A DNA stretch of 64,000 nucleotides from Clarkia xantiana subsp. parviflora (taxonomy: Eukaryota > Streptophyta > Magnoliopsida > Myrtales > Onagraceae): contig JAPTYO010000007.1 of assembly GCA_036873135.1 (NCBI GenBank), positions 14,986,763 through 15,050,762 on the forward strand, given 5' to 3'. The notes beneath the pieces are model-generated. The model was given only the letters and a program-made list of their open reading frames with translations. It did no database searches and was not told the origin of the DNA. The position numbers and the translations under genes were made by a program. Below, piece by piece: positions 1 through 12,393 of the stretch (positions are counted from its first letter, which is position 1; each line of letters opens with the position of its first letter).

Positions 1-3000
1 GGCGCCTCCTCTGCGATCTGGAAACCGAAATCCTACCTCTCCATCTTTAATCCACTATCTTCCAACAATCTATTCGCTCGGTTAGAACCTCTGCAACTCG
101 TCGTACACTATCATCGAACTTTTTCTACCGTTAATCTCGTCTGCCTCCGTTGGAGCTTCCATTTCAATTCCTCGATTAGTTGCATCCTATAACCAAGGAA
201 TTTCTACGTAGGAACAACATTTCGAAGCTTTTCTTTCTGGCAAAAGTTGATATGAATGTAAATGAGAATGGTTCCTAAATCCTACTAGTTTATGTTTTTC
301 TTTTGTTTAATCAATTGTCGTTTGCATCGGCTTTCAACCTCTCTCGGGGAAGGACTTCAATTAGATTCTCTATTTCTTTATGTTAGTATTTATAGTCAAT
401 TGTCTGTATCGATAGGCCATGATGTGGGGCGTTGTGAGGCGAAGAGTAGCGTCTGGAGGCTCATTTTCCTCGGTCAGAATGATTCCCTTCTTCAGTGTTG
501 ATTGGTCTTGGTTAGATTTTCCTTTGTGGCAATTGCACGGAGGATTGTGATCGTTGATCTTATTTTGATGAAGTTGTCTCTCTTTCTTGCAGAATTTAGG
601 CAAGTCAGTGCAGACAGCAAAGTCCTCAGCATATAGACAGAGAGCGTCTTCCATTGTGGATAAGGAGACAATACATCCCCAGAGATGTGGACCTGTCCAC
701 AACTTATGTTACCTTGTATCTCCGAGTAAGCTCTTGATGTGATGCTTTGTCATTTCGCATAGCTGTAGAGTGGCTGCTATTAGGCAGCCTGGTTGTTTAC
801 TTCTTTTTTTATGGTAGCTCAGTTATTTCTTCTACTACAAATATGCAGGACGGTCAGTCAGTTTAAGCCCAGCAAGGTCAGTCTTATATACACAATGTAG
901 TGGACTACATTTTTTTCTTAAAATTTTCAACTACCTGAGCAATACCCGTATTAGCTTGGTGTGCACACACACCCACATATGTATCTCTTTAATGTTGTTC
1001 AATGGTGGTCAAATGGCGATCAGTGTTTCTCTGCTCATAATAGTTGGATTTAGGAAAATGAATAGGTTGACTTGGAATTTTGATTCTAGGTAGTAATATG
1101 TAACATGCTTTACCCATTATAAAGTAGGGAATAGCTGGGACACACCTGTTTAAGTAACAATTTACTCTCTTCTTTCTATGGAACATGGTATATTTAATAT
1201 TTTGTTTTATACCTAATGGATTTCCATGGAGATGATGGCATACAATGATCTTATTTAAGACTCCTCTTGGTAAGATTCAATGATTATTTGCTAACTTTTC
1301 AGGGAAATTGCTTTCTATGAAGAGGCATCTTTCCAGACTTTTTGGAGGTCTTTTTCTTCAGATAGTGGTATGCAACTGAGTCGTGTAACTTAGTGATTCT
1401 ACATATGTTGGTAGCCATGTTTATTTCTGCATGGTGTGTGTGTACATTTGTTCTTTGCTTGAATCTTTCTTAGACCACTGATAATGGGAATAGCACTTGT
1501 TCATCAAGTTTAAACATAGAAACTGACTACTTTCAGATGAGCACTGTTCAGTCTGTCGTAGGAATTACTTCGTATAGTCCTTTACTAACCTCAGAGAACT
1601 TGAAGTTAGTTTCTTTAACGGTCTTTAGTGTGATGCTGGATTTGCTAACGTTACTCATCTCATTTTGTGGTGCAGGGGATTTGGTTGATGCTGTTGTTCC
1701 ACATATGGGAGAGTCTATCACTGATGGGACTCTTGCGACATTCTTAAAGAGTATCTTTTTTTCCAAACAATATGTCAACTCCTTCACTTATGTGGAGATT
1801 TCGTAGGTTGCTATTTACTTGAAGTGATTCATTCATGATATGTTCTTCCTATGACAATCGTCTGCAGAACCTGGTGACCGCGTTGAAGTAGATGAGCCTA
1901 TTGCTCAGATAGAGACTGACAAGGTTTATTCGCCACTTTTCTGTGAACAATTTTATATTCTAACAATTGGAATTCCTCCTTTCTGTCTGGTTGAAAAAGT
2001 AGGCTCAGTAATTGTGTATCTTATGCTATAGTCTTTTTGGATCAGGTGACGATCGATGTTAATAGTCCAGAAGCTGGTGTGATTCAGAAAGTGTGTGAGA
2101 TTTATCCAATAGAGGGAACTTATTCCATACTTTTTAAATTTTCTTTTGAAAGATACATATGATTCTTATCTTGTTTAACTTTTGCCTGGGTTGATGATAG
2201 CTTTTGGCCAACGAAGGGGATACAGTAGAACCTGGAACCAAGATTGCTCTAATTTCTAAATCTGCTGAAGGTGTTGCTCATGTTGCTTCATCTGAGAAGG
2301 TTGCGGAAAAATCCATTCCTGAGCCATCTGCTCCTGTAAAAGTTGAGGATAAGCAGAAGTCAAAAGTTGCACCTATTCCAGTGGTGGAGAAGCCCAAAAA
2401 AACTACTCCCCCTCCACCTGCAGGATCAGCAACAGAACCACAGCTCCCCCCAAAAGATAGGGAAAGACGTGTATGTACTCCTATTAGGATCCTGTATAAA
2501 TTTCAGTAAAAAAACCTGGCTCAACAATGCTTTAGGATGCTAGCAAACTCCTATGATCTAGCTTAAACATTACTATTCCTTAATTGCAGATCCCCATGAC
2601 AAGGCTGAGGAAAAGAGTTGCTACAAGATTGAAAGATTCCCAGAATACATTTGCTATGCTGACAACATTTAATGAAGTTGACATGTAAGCTTTTTCGTCC
2701 TCGTAATGGTGTCACTTGCTTCCATGCTCAAACTTTTCGATGATTCTTTTTCCAAGCAATTAAATAACTTGATTTCTGCTTGGTATATACTGATGCCACT
2801 TTAGTTAGTTTTCCCAGCAAAAGTGGAAACAAATTTATAATCTCATGTTAGTATTAACTATTGCACCCTTCTTAATTTGACATACTTTGCTGCAGGACCA
2901 ACTTGATGAAACTTCGATCTGAATACAAGGATGCATTTTTAGAAAAGCATGGAGTGAAGTTGGGACTTATGTCAGGTTTTGTTAAAGTATGCATCTATCA

Positions 3001-4056
3001 GATATCTTTCCATAGTCATAGAGTTGTAATCGTGTAATTAGCTTCCCGTGATGACATTATTTCACTTCAAATATCTCAGGCAGCTGTTAGTGGACTTCAA
3101 AATCAGCCTATTATAAATGCAGTTATCGACGGTGATGATATCATATACAGAGACTACATAGATATAAGCATAGCTGTTGGTACTCCTAAGGTTAGTTGTC
3201 GGTTTGAGACTTCCACAGATATGTATTTATTGGTTTGTGATGGTGTAGAGTACAAGGATTCCATGTTTGCTTTCCATACAAATTCAAGAAGTCCCTACTC
3301 CTTTTTCTGTTGTCCAAGATATAAAAGTATGATGCACCAATTAAGTAGAGGGTATTTATAAAATTTTGCCATTCAGTTCCATATTTTCTCTAAATCTTGA
3401 AACGGGTGTAGCTGTTTATATTTTGGTTTTATAAAGAAAAAGAATGGAGAATGAATGTTAGTGTATGTGTGAGAGCTAAAGCTGCTGCAGCTTGTTTTGC
3501 CTCTATGATTGACTTTAGATGTCTTTCAGGGTTTAGTGGTACCGGTTATTCGCAATGCAGAAAAGATGAATTTTGCTGACATCGAAAAAGGCATCAACAC
3601 CTTAGCAAAGAAGGCAACTGATGGATCTATCTCAATAGATGAAATGGCAGGAGGTACGTTCACCATATCAAACGGTGGGGTCTATGGCAGCCTTATCAGC
3701 ACTCCTATTATCAACCCTCCTCAGGTTTGTTAGAAACGCCAAGTCATGGTATCAAACTTTGTGGATTGTCGGTCCATTGTATTGATTGGCCAATTTGCTA
3801 TACGCTTACTTGTGAATCATATCAATGGAAGTAACTGATAAGATCGTTTTTGTGTTTGTGATAGTCTGCAATATTGGGGATGCACTCTATTGTTAGCCGC
3901 CCAATGGTGGTGGGAGGAAACATAGTCCCGAGACCAATGATGTACATAGCGCTGACGTATGACCACAGGCTGATTGATGGAAGAGAAGCAGTCTTCTTCT
4001 TGCGCCGAATCAAAGATGTAGTGGAGGACCCCAGGAGACTTCTGCTTGATATTTGA
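1..4056 (+). CDS. 2-oxoglutarate dehydrogenase E2 (dihydrolipoyllysine succinyltransferase), 5' end incomplete
   Basis: Mitochondrial E2 core of the 2-oxoglutarate dehydrogenase complex, which moves succinyl groups from lipoyl-lysine to CoA in the TCA cycle. Exons read in one continuous frame: 593-725, 849-876, 1303-1367, 1676-1750, 1868-1923, 2046-2090, 2201-2470, 2590-2684, 2896-2986, 3080-3190, 3530-3724 and 3865-4056, giving 451 residues up to the TGA. The lipoyl domain starts at [11 protein letters not shown] and has the lipoylated lysine in IETDK. A Lys/Pro/Ala-rich linker follows, then the catalytic domain from [10 protein letters not shown] to the active-site DHRLIDG. As in eukaryotic OGDH E2, no E1/E3-binding domain is seen. 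The exon at 593 must start in phase 0. An exon that would join it within 1-200 could not be fixed, so the start codon and presequence exon lie at or beyond the left edge. It faces HISN4 tail to tail. Confidence 0.93.
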
Positions 4057-4489
4057 ATCAGTTGCTAGCTGCTTCTGCTACTGTTCGGTAAGGTAACTGC
4101 TGAGTATGAGGAGTGTGTTTCTGAAGAGAAATGTCCTTACGTATCAGGGTTTTTTTTTTTTTTTTTGGCTGATTTTAGTTCTGGCTATTTAATTTTATAA
4201 GTGAGAAGCTGAATGTTTGTTTATCGAAAATTCTCCTGGTGAGAAAGCTGTATACAGCAAATGCTTGGTTGATTCATTCATTCGGCTGACCATTCATTTG
4301 CTTTAAGCTGGTATGCGTAAAATAGGGTCTATAGTCAGTCTAGAGATATCGCGACCGGTGCCTTTGTTGCCTTTGATTGTCATTGCAATTGCTGCTTCTC
4401 GACAATTTGGGGAGTGAGTATAGGGGGGAAGAGCTTTATAATCAACATGCGATCATTCATTTGTCAAGTCCAGAGTGTCCCTCCGTTTA
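4057..4489. other. E2 3' UTR and intergenic DNA
   Basis: Downstream of the E2 stop codon there is a 22-T run near 4150 and no coding signal. The end of the transcript cannot be fixed by eye. Confidence 0.5.
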
Positions 4490-4771
4490 ATACTATTATG
4501 TTTACTCCGGCCGGCCGGCCACCACCCAATTCTAGCTGGCCACCACCCTACTCCGACCGGCCACCATCCAACTAGGGGCGGCCACCACCCAACTAGGGGC
4601 AATTTTGTCGTCACATGACTAAGTTCTATCAGTTTTAACAACAAATTTGGAAGAAGACAGCAAATTTCAACAAAGTTGAAAGTTCAGACATTTAATATCA
4701 ACAATTTAAACTTAGACACCAAAATCTCACATAGGGCAAACTTCAATATTCAGACTATATGTTCTTAACCC
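4490..4771. mobile_element. Half copy of the MULE-like MITE family (GGGTTAAG ends)
   Basis: The right end reads GTTCTTAACCC, preceded by the family's repeated phrases (caccaaaatctcacat, caacaaagttgaaa). The GC-rich core (ggccaccaccc repeats) matches, in inverse orientation, the core of the copy at 49337-49756. No matching left terminus was found, so this is a truncated copy. It lies between the converging E2 and HISN4 genes. Confidence 0.7.
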
Positions 4772-4916
4772 GTAACAAAAAAGGTAGTACACACAACATA
4801 GCAGAAAGTAACTCTCTCTATCAGCAAATAACAAAACTCCTCACTCAGTCCCCGCAATCGGTCTGTTGCAAATAAAGCTAGGCATCTTCTAAATAATATA
4901 TGTGGTCCTCCTCCCA

Positions 4917-7900
4917 TCAGATCCTCCTAACTTCAATGCCTTGATTGAACAAGTGCTCTTTCACTGCTTGAATAGGCACCTACACATTACAAACCACATC
5001 ATTATTATTATTATTATTGCTTGGTGATATTATCAACTAGGATTCCTTCAGAGTTTTTAGTTATATTATTAACTTTTAAGTTTGGCAATGAAAAGAATTC
5101 AATTACCTCCTTTCGATGAAAAATTCCGGCAGCTAGAGCAGCGGATGCATTTGTTTTGGTGAAAACCTCAGTGAAGTGCTCAACAGAGCCTGCACCACTA
5201 CTCGCAATTACAGGGATATTGACAGCATCCGATATCAACTTTATTAAATCTATGTCAAATCCTTTCCCTTGACCTGCAACACAGAGTTAGTATATTCAGA
5301 TTAGACACATATCTACCGAGTACCAATTGATTTGATGTTAAAACATAAAGATTATGCTATGTATTATATGCCACTGACAGACCTACACTGCTGAATCAAG
5401 TAACAATGTAACATATGAATGAATGACGCACATCAAACAACAAACTTTACTGCACATGACAATAAGTTTTAAAAATACTACTCAGCCAGCAAATCCAAGC
5501 TTTGATAATTCACAATTCTTTAATGGAAAACAAGTAGTGCATTACCATCACAGTCAATGCAGTTCAGCAATATTTCACCAGCACCCAAATCTTCAACTGC
5601 CTTGGCAAGCTCGTAAGCTCCAATTGGTCGACCTTCTCGTCCACCATTCACCTTTCAAAACATCAGCATTAACCTCACATACCATATTCCCATAGATGCT
5701 TATAAGCAATTACATCTAGGAGCAGAGCAGATTTGATTCTGAACCCTATCTAGTATTCCATACTAAGATGGATGATGTGGGAACCCATCCATATGATAAT
5801 ACATCCAAAGAGACAACTCTCACCGTACACTGGTACCAGGCATATTCTTCACCATTTGGACCTGAAATTAAGATAGACATCTATCTGTTTATGACCAAAG
5901 TAAATGCATATTCAATACACCAGCACATATTGCAGAAGGATCTCATAGCAACACCGAAACTAATCAATGTTTACCAAATGGACATCAGATGCATATATCC
6001 TAGCAAATTTACAGGGGTTTCAATATAAACTAGGACCATCTAAATGACGCATAATGTAAGAGCAAGTTAGTTATTAATTATACCATCATACCAGGATTTG
6101 TCGCCTTCGTAGATTTGAATTCAACATCAGTTGGAGAGTTGATGTAAACTCTGCGGGGATCAATACTTACAACCACAGCCTGGATAAACCAAAGTACAAA
6201 TTGCTCATGAGCTAGGTCTAGGAATTAGAGATTGATTGGCTATAGAGACCGATGGTTGTAATAATCGCCAGTCGAAGCAAATTAGAGGACACATGTAAAT
6301 AAGCAGGATTCCAAATAATATATGTGCACATCAAATCTGTCGCCATATATTTAGGCTAGTATTGGTTAGCATCCATCTATATCAAGTTTCTTCCGGCTGC
6401 GAATGCTTCTACCTTGGGCACATTACACTAACCAAAACAATTCATTAATACTGATTCAACACTAATTGACGTCTCAGAAGAAACAAAGATCGCAAACAAT
6501 CATAAGCTAGTAAGTTCTATATCTTTTCAAGCCTCTGGATTACTATATACCATCTACAGAGAAGGTATCTCAATCAGAGATAACCGAGGCCAGATCTAGT
6601 ATTTACAGGTTTATTGTTCTGATTATGATAACTTTGCTTGAGGTTATTAACCTACAACTGAAATAACAGACTAAATCACTGACAAAGATAATCTCTAGGT
6701 TGTTTAAGAATTTTATGTAGGGGATGGATTCTGTCGGGTACAATTGGTTGTATCCTTGGTTTTACCTGGTTTCCATAAACCCTTGATATCTGTTCTATGC
6801 TGCTCTTTCCAGTCTTGACCTGTAACACCTTAAAATATTTAGTAGGAGGTAGAGAAACAAGTTCACTGATACATAGCCTATTCAAGAGAGCAAAATATAA
6901 AGGTACAACATACTCCTGTTCTTATATATTCCTCTGCGGCATAGACTGCATCACTTCCGATAGAGATCTTATCTGCACCTGATCTGAAATACTCTGCTGC
7001 TACCTCTAGACTAGAATAGTACCTATTTAAAGAAGCATTTAATATATAACTTATCATTGTTAATTTGCCAATAAACAGAAATGATACAGAGAAACCAGTG
7101 TTGTACTTATTAATGATTACATGGGTTACTTTGGCCAATGTGCTGCATAAGACTTGAATGCTAAGTCACTGAACAGCTTAACTTAACACTTACTTGCCAT
7201 TAGCATCCTTGAAATCTCGGATTCCACCTCCGACTGTTAATGGTACAAAAACATTTTCTGATGCATATCTCAATACCTAAAGAACAGATACACAAGTTAG
7301 AGAGCTGAAGAACATAAGAACCAATCAATCTTTATCTAAGGTATAGATTTTTCAAGTCTGACGAACCTGTAACATCGGGAGATCACCTAAAGGAAAATCC
7401 CGGAAGCCTGTAATATTCAGAAAACTGACCTGCATTTATCATTTTAGTTATTTATAAGATAATAGTATCACTACAGAGCAAACAGACAATGAGCTAGACG
7501 TAACTCACTTCATCAGCTCCATCATTGTAGTATTGTCCAGCTAGATCAATTGGCTTGCCTAGGTTCCTCACCTATAAAAGTTTGTCAAAGAATCACAAAA
7601 GTGACGTTTTTCCGAATATTCATTTAATATTTTAATTCTGGCCAAATTTCTTTTACTATTTAACTTAGCAAACAAGCTTCACCAAAATGAACTTGCACCC
7701 ACAAGCCCCGGTTTGTTCATAACAACATATATAGTTGTTCAACATTTTACGGGAAGCTAAAATGTTTGTTAAGGTCTCTAGTTAGTCGGGCCGGGTATTG
7801 TTATTCAGTTCCTAGGGTTTCATCTGTGTAGGCTATTTTAGAACTTAAAAATAACATATATATTTGGAAACTAGTATTTCTTTGATAAGATTATTACATA

Positions 7901-10900
7901 AGTATTAATAGGGAATATATATATTTTATATTTTCTATCATATAGAATTCCTGGTATTGCAATACTTAAGTCCCACGTAAAGGATAGTTTAATGAATAAA
8001 GATAAAAAATCGAAAGTTAAACATAAACTATGAGGCTTGCACTCTTTCTAAAGAGTCATCGATGTGTGGGCACTCTCTCTAAAGAGCCAAGAGACTGGAT
8101 TCTCTCTGTAACGAGGTCCATCTACCCTATTTCATCGCCCCCTTGAGTAGGTCGATGACCCTGGCACATAACATGTTTAATCGCCTATAAGAAATTATAT
8201 GGTTTGCCCAAGGAAAACTTACCTATATACTTTTACATGGGATTTCATTTGTTTGTATAACGAGAAAACTACCAAGAAAAGAGAACTCCTACGGGTATCT
8301 CTGACAGCAGGATCTCAGATGAAACTTGAAAGACATACATATATAAAGCAATCTATGTGAATAAGAAAGGAAATCAACAACCATTTGATGCGACTAGATA
8401 AATGTATAAAGAAAAGAAAATATATGCTGATCATAGCATATGGTGGCGCAATCAGGAATGCAATTCAATAATTTGATATCAAGGCTATCGAATCCTTCTA
8501 CTATTCAAGCATTCAAGAAATGAAGTTTGATATTTAAATGTTGCCAGTGTCCACCATAATAATTCACATTTCATCAGTCGAAGCACAAAATTTGCTCTAC
8601 GAGCCCCAAAGATAAACCTTTTCAAAGGAGGAAGCAGAAACAGGTTATGTAACACCTGACTATCCAAGCTCACCACATGAGATGCCACATCATATTAGTT
8701 CACATGTGCACTGCAAAAGGTGCATATTGACACCTTAATATCCATAGAAAAGAGTTGATGTTGCAAGGATCTATGATGTATGTAATAGGCAAAAAAACAT
8801 GAGTGAAGCAAGTAGAGCTTAGGATCCTGCCTAGCAAGATAGAATAGCTGCTGTTTTATTATACGATGATAGGTCTTAACCATTGTTCTAGGTCATGTTG
8901 CATTTCACTATCAGTTCTCTGGGTGTACTCTCTTCATCTATAACTTTAAATTTCTTTCTTCAGTCCCCCAATTATTTGTTTATTAAAGTGTATCAATATT
9001 GTGACTGGTTTATCTCAAGTAAGAAAAACAGGTGTTCTGTGTTGTACCTCATTCTCTCCCATCTGCTCTCTCACATCGTACTGGTCTCCTTTCGTAACAA
9101 CAAGATCTCCATTATCATTTGCTCTCACATCAAGACAAGCAATAACCTGAAAGAGAGCTACCTTTAGACAAGAATCAACAGAAGATCTATATGTTACATC
9201 AAATGACAATTTTAACAGATAAGACAAGACGATAAGAACGAAAATCTGGTAAATCTGGTAGAATGTGAAAGTACCCTCTTGGCAAGTTTTACCGCCTTCC
9301 TTTCCGTTGCCTTCTGTTTTCACAGAAAGATTCATATGTTACATCAAATGACAATTTTAACAGATAAGACAAGACGATAAGAACGAAAAGTGCAAAGAAA
9401 GAGACCTTTGAGGGGCTTGAGCTTGGAGACAAGAACCTTTTCAGCACAGAAAGACCCACGTCTGACACATAACATAACAAATTATTTGTAATGTCAAATA
9501 AAGTTCAACATAGTTAGCTAATATCTGTGAATAGTAGGTCGAATGAATATTGACGTTAAAACCTCCACTCTTCTCCGGATGAAACTGGACAGCATGTACA
9601 TTTCCCCTGCTAACAGAAGCTATAAAATCATCCCCATAATTGCAGGTAGCTGACACCCACTCCATGTTGTCACTTGACTAACGAATTCCAACAGCGAGAT
9701 GATGAGGAACATATGATAGCGACAAATCTAAAATCAGATGCACATATAGGATAGCATCCAAACTCTTATATAAAGCAAATGAAATATATGAAAAGACATG
9801 TGGAGAGACATCTAACTTACAGGTATGGCCCGGTAAGAGTGAACAAAATAAACATGCTGATTTCCAATATCACTCAAAATTTCAGTGTTATCCCTGACTT
9901 TCAAAGCATTCCAGCCAATGTGAGGCACTCTCAATCCACATGATGAATCAAAGCGATCAACGGTTCCAGGGATTACACCAAGACCATCAACTGCGAATTT
10001 ACACGTGATTTGAACATTCATAAAATTAGTTGTATGACAAATACATTGAAAATTTATAGATTTAGGTCAACAGAAGAGAAGAGGTTTACTGCGTCCGTTC
10101 TCTTCACTAGACTCAAAAAGTAGCTGCAGGCCCAAACAAATGCCAAGAAAAGGGCGATCATCCTCGATATAAGCACGCAGAGCTTCGGCCATCCTGGAAA
10201 AGGAAAACGTTACGACGAGATAAGCAACTAGAAAGCGTATTCGTTAACCTTACAGAACTATCGAACAAAAAATAATCCGTGTATAATTTGGATAAATAAC
10301 CAAGCGCAGCAAGTAATTCAGCATCTTTTTAAACTTAAAAAGCAACAAAACTGCTGATTTTAGTGTGGAGAGAGAGAGCACCCATGCTTATTCAGTACAT
10401 CCATTGCTGAAGCAAATGCTCCGACACCTGGGAAGATAAGCCGGCTAGCGTTTGAAATATCTTCAGGAGATTTCACCTGAATATGTAAAAACCAAAGGAA
10501 TCCAACGTTATATATGCAACATCAGTAACAAGAGAATAGCAGTATATTACCACCATTCACATCATATGGTCGCATTTCAAAGAAGAAAGCGGAATATCCC
10601 AAAAGAATTCGTTTTCATGAACTTTCTCCAAAAATAGTCCCAAGTATCTGTGAGAGCGTTAATTTAGTAGGATTACACACATCTTTGACGCTGTAGCCAA
10701 GATACCGAATCGCATTTCTGACGCTTCGTACATTGCCGGCGCCGTAATCGAGCAATGTAACCACTGAGAGAGAAGCGCATTGAACAAAGATTCAGAATAG
10801 TTGGTCAATCTGGGGTTTTCATAGAAGAATGCAGAGATGAAAAGAGAGGGTACCGGAATCATCGGAAGAGGCGGCGCGAACAGATACCGTCCTGGGAGAT

Positions 10901-11016
10901 TTGATACAGGGGGCGTCACCTTTGCGGCGGAGAAATAGGAGAGATTGAGTAGAGGAAGAGCGGAGTGAGAGTGGTAAGGAATTCCTTGCAGAAGCAAATG
11001 GCGCCGTTGTCTCCAT
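4917..11016 (-). CDS. HISN4: Imidazole glycerol phosphate synthase HisHF, plastid
   Basis: Bifunctional enzyme of histidine synthesis: the N-terminal glutaminase (HisH) makes ammonia and the C-terminal cyclase (HisF) makes IGP and AICAR. Nineteen exons in order: 11016-10854, 10763-10681, 10476-10382, 10193-10090, 9990-9821, 9677-9563, 9461-9406, 9313-9275, 9146-9048, 7571-7509, 7429-7367, 7276-7194, 7022-6914, 6819-6766, 6179-6092, 5861-5824, 5651-5546, 5273-5107 and 4979-4917. They total 1758 nt in frame (585 residues), close to the usual plant length of about 590. The first exon is a Ser/Arg-rich plastid transit peptide starting METTAPFAS. HisH shows the nucleophile motif GICLGLQLL and the catalytic His in VQFHPEKSG. 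HisF starts at RVIACLDVR and shows [16 protein letters not shown] and IASSGAGS. It converges on E2 and diverges from TAF6. The start is the only ATG that gives a transit peptide in frame. Confidence 0.95.
7572..9047. other. Large HISN4 intron near the start of the HisF domain
   Basis: This 1.5-kb intron is much larger than the others in the gene. It is AT-rich, with short near-repeats near 8035-8090 (cactctntctaaagag twice). I see no coding potential and no clear transposon ends. Confidence 0.6.
9183..9393. repeat. Direct repeat in two HISN4 introns flanking a 39-nt exon
   Basis: About 56 bases at 9190-9245 (starting atgttacatcaaatgac) recur almost unchanged at 9336-9391, offset about 145 bp. 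The copies lie in the introns on either side of the 39-nt exon 9275-9313. This indicates a local tandem duplication of intron sequence. Confidence 0.85.
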
Positions 11017-11270
11017 TGCAAAGCCGTCAGAGAAATGAACCAGCTGAAAACAGACAAAGGCCCTTTCTTCCCCGCCGCTGTTCTACACGGAACACGCTAT
11101 CAAATTTCAGGGGTATCAGTAAAAAAAACACTATCAAATTTAGGGTCGGAATAAAATTAGTGTTAAAATCTTCTGTTAATCCGTCTCTGTGGTCTATAAT
11201 AAAACCTAATTGTAACTTAAAGTTTTTTATTTTTATTTTTTTATCTTAGTACCTTAAAGTTAGAGACTTA

Positions 11271-11675
11271 GAGCATCCACAATGCTTTTACATAAATTGT
11301 ATTCTTTAAAGTTGCCACGTAGACATTTATGTACACTTTAAGGAATACGTAAATTTAAGACTTACGTAAAAAATATTTTCTCTGCAATCGTATTACTTAA
11401 ACATATTCATTAAATATATTTTACTATTAAATTTTCCAAAAACCACAAATAAGATATTAGCATTAATTATAAAATGAATTAATTTATAATAAAAAAAATT
11501 GATTACGTAATACATAGTGCATTACTTATATTTAAGGAATGCTTTATGTAAAAACATAAATCCCATCTTTAAGGAATGCTATGTAAAACCATTGTAGATA
11601 GTTTTTGTTACTTTACTTAAATAAATAAACATGTAGGATCCACGTAATCTTTATGTAATACCACTGTGGATGCTC
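11271..11675. mobile_element. Tourist-like MITE, copy 1
   Basis: A 405-bp element with inverted ends GAGCATCCACA...TGTGGATGCTC, flanked by TTA on both sides (11268-11270 and 11676-11678), as expected for PIF/Harbinger-derived MITEs. It has no coding capacity. It lies in the shared upstream region of HISN4 and TAF6. A second copy is at 19869-20285. Confidence 0.88.
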
Positions 11676-12039
11676 TTACTTAATATTTGTTCTCCCTCTA
11701 TCTATCCTTCAACATATTTTATTATACTATAGTATATATAATAATAATGTAAGTATTTAATCTATTAAATAGTTATTATTTATAAAATTATTTGTTTTTA
11801 TAAAAAGAGTAATGTTAATTATTAAATTTTATAAAGATGTAAATCTTTAAAGGTAGTTAAGATTTATAAAATATTTTTAGGAGAAAACATAAAATGCTTT
11901 TAAAAAAAGGAGTGCTTGGAAAAAAAATCATTTTGAACATGTGCTACAAAGGTCAGAAATAGAATAGTTATTTGGCCAGTTTATTATTACAAGCAGGATT
12001 GAAGACTAGTTGTAACTTGTAACTTGTAAACTGAAGCTA

Positions 12040-12393
12040 GACCCCTCCTTGTGCCCCTCCAGTTCTAGGGAATCATCGAAATCCACCATCCATGTCATCG
12101 GTAAGTGTTGCAGATTCTCTATATTCCTCGTCCACGGCGGCGGCGGCAGCGGCAGCTTAAGATTCTGCTTTTCAGGCTTCAGCTATCTATTCGTGTATTT
12201 TGCTGGAATCCTGGTTTAGTTCGGGGAAAACTGAAGCTAGACCTAACCATTACCCGTCCTTGTGCTTAGGTTAAAGTTCGGCATCAGCGCTGGTTTTCGG
12301 TTGTTTTTGGGTGAATTCGGAGATAGGTGCGTTTTCAGACCTCCAATGACGGAGCTCATTGGGTGAAAGGACGACGACTAGAAGCATAACGGT
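12040..12393 (+). promoter_or_regulatory. TAF6 leader with a probable 5' UTR intron and a short spliced uORF
   Basis: A strong donor (GTAAGT at 12101) and an acceptor (gttttcag ending 12338) define a likely leader intron. An ATG at 12092 reads across that splice (12092-12100 joined to 12339) for 19 codons and stops at 12387-12389, four bases before the TAF6 ATG at 12394. A GC-rich cggcggcgg tract lies near 12140 inside the intron. The splice sites are inferred. Confidence 0.5.

Noticed and set aside
1..200. First coding exon of the E2 gene in the opening bases
   Set aside because: A 60-codon frame is open from base 1, but I found no donor there that gives the phase needed by the exon at 593, so no exon is called.
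10659..11057. 132-codon ORF overlapping the first HISN4 exons
   Set aside because: It runs through an intron and in another frame of the transit peptide exon. The annotated frame has clear homology and splice sites.
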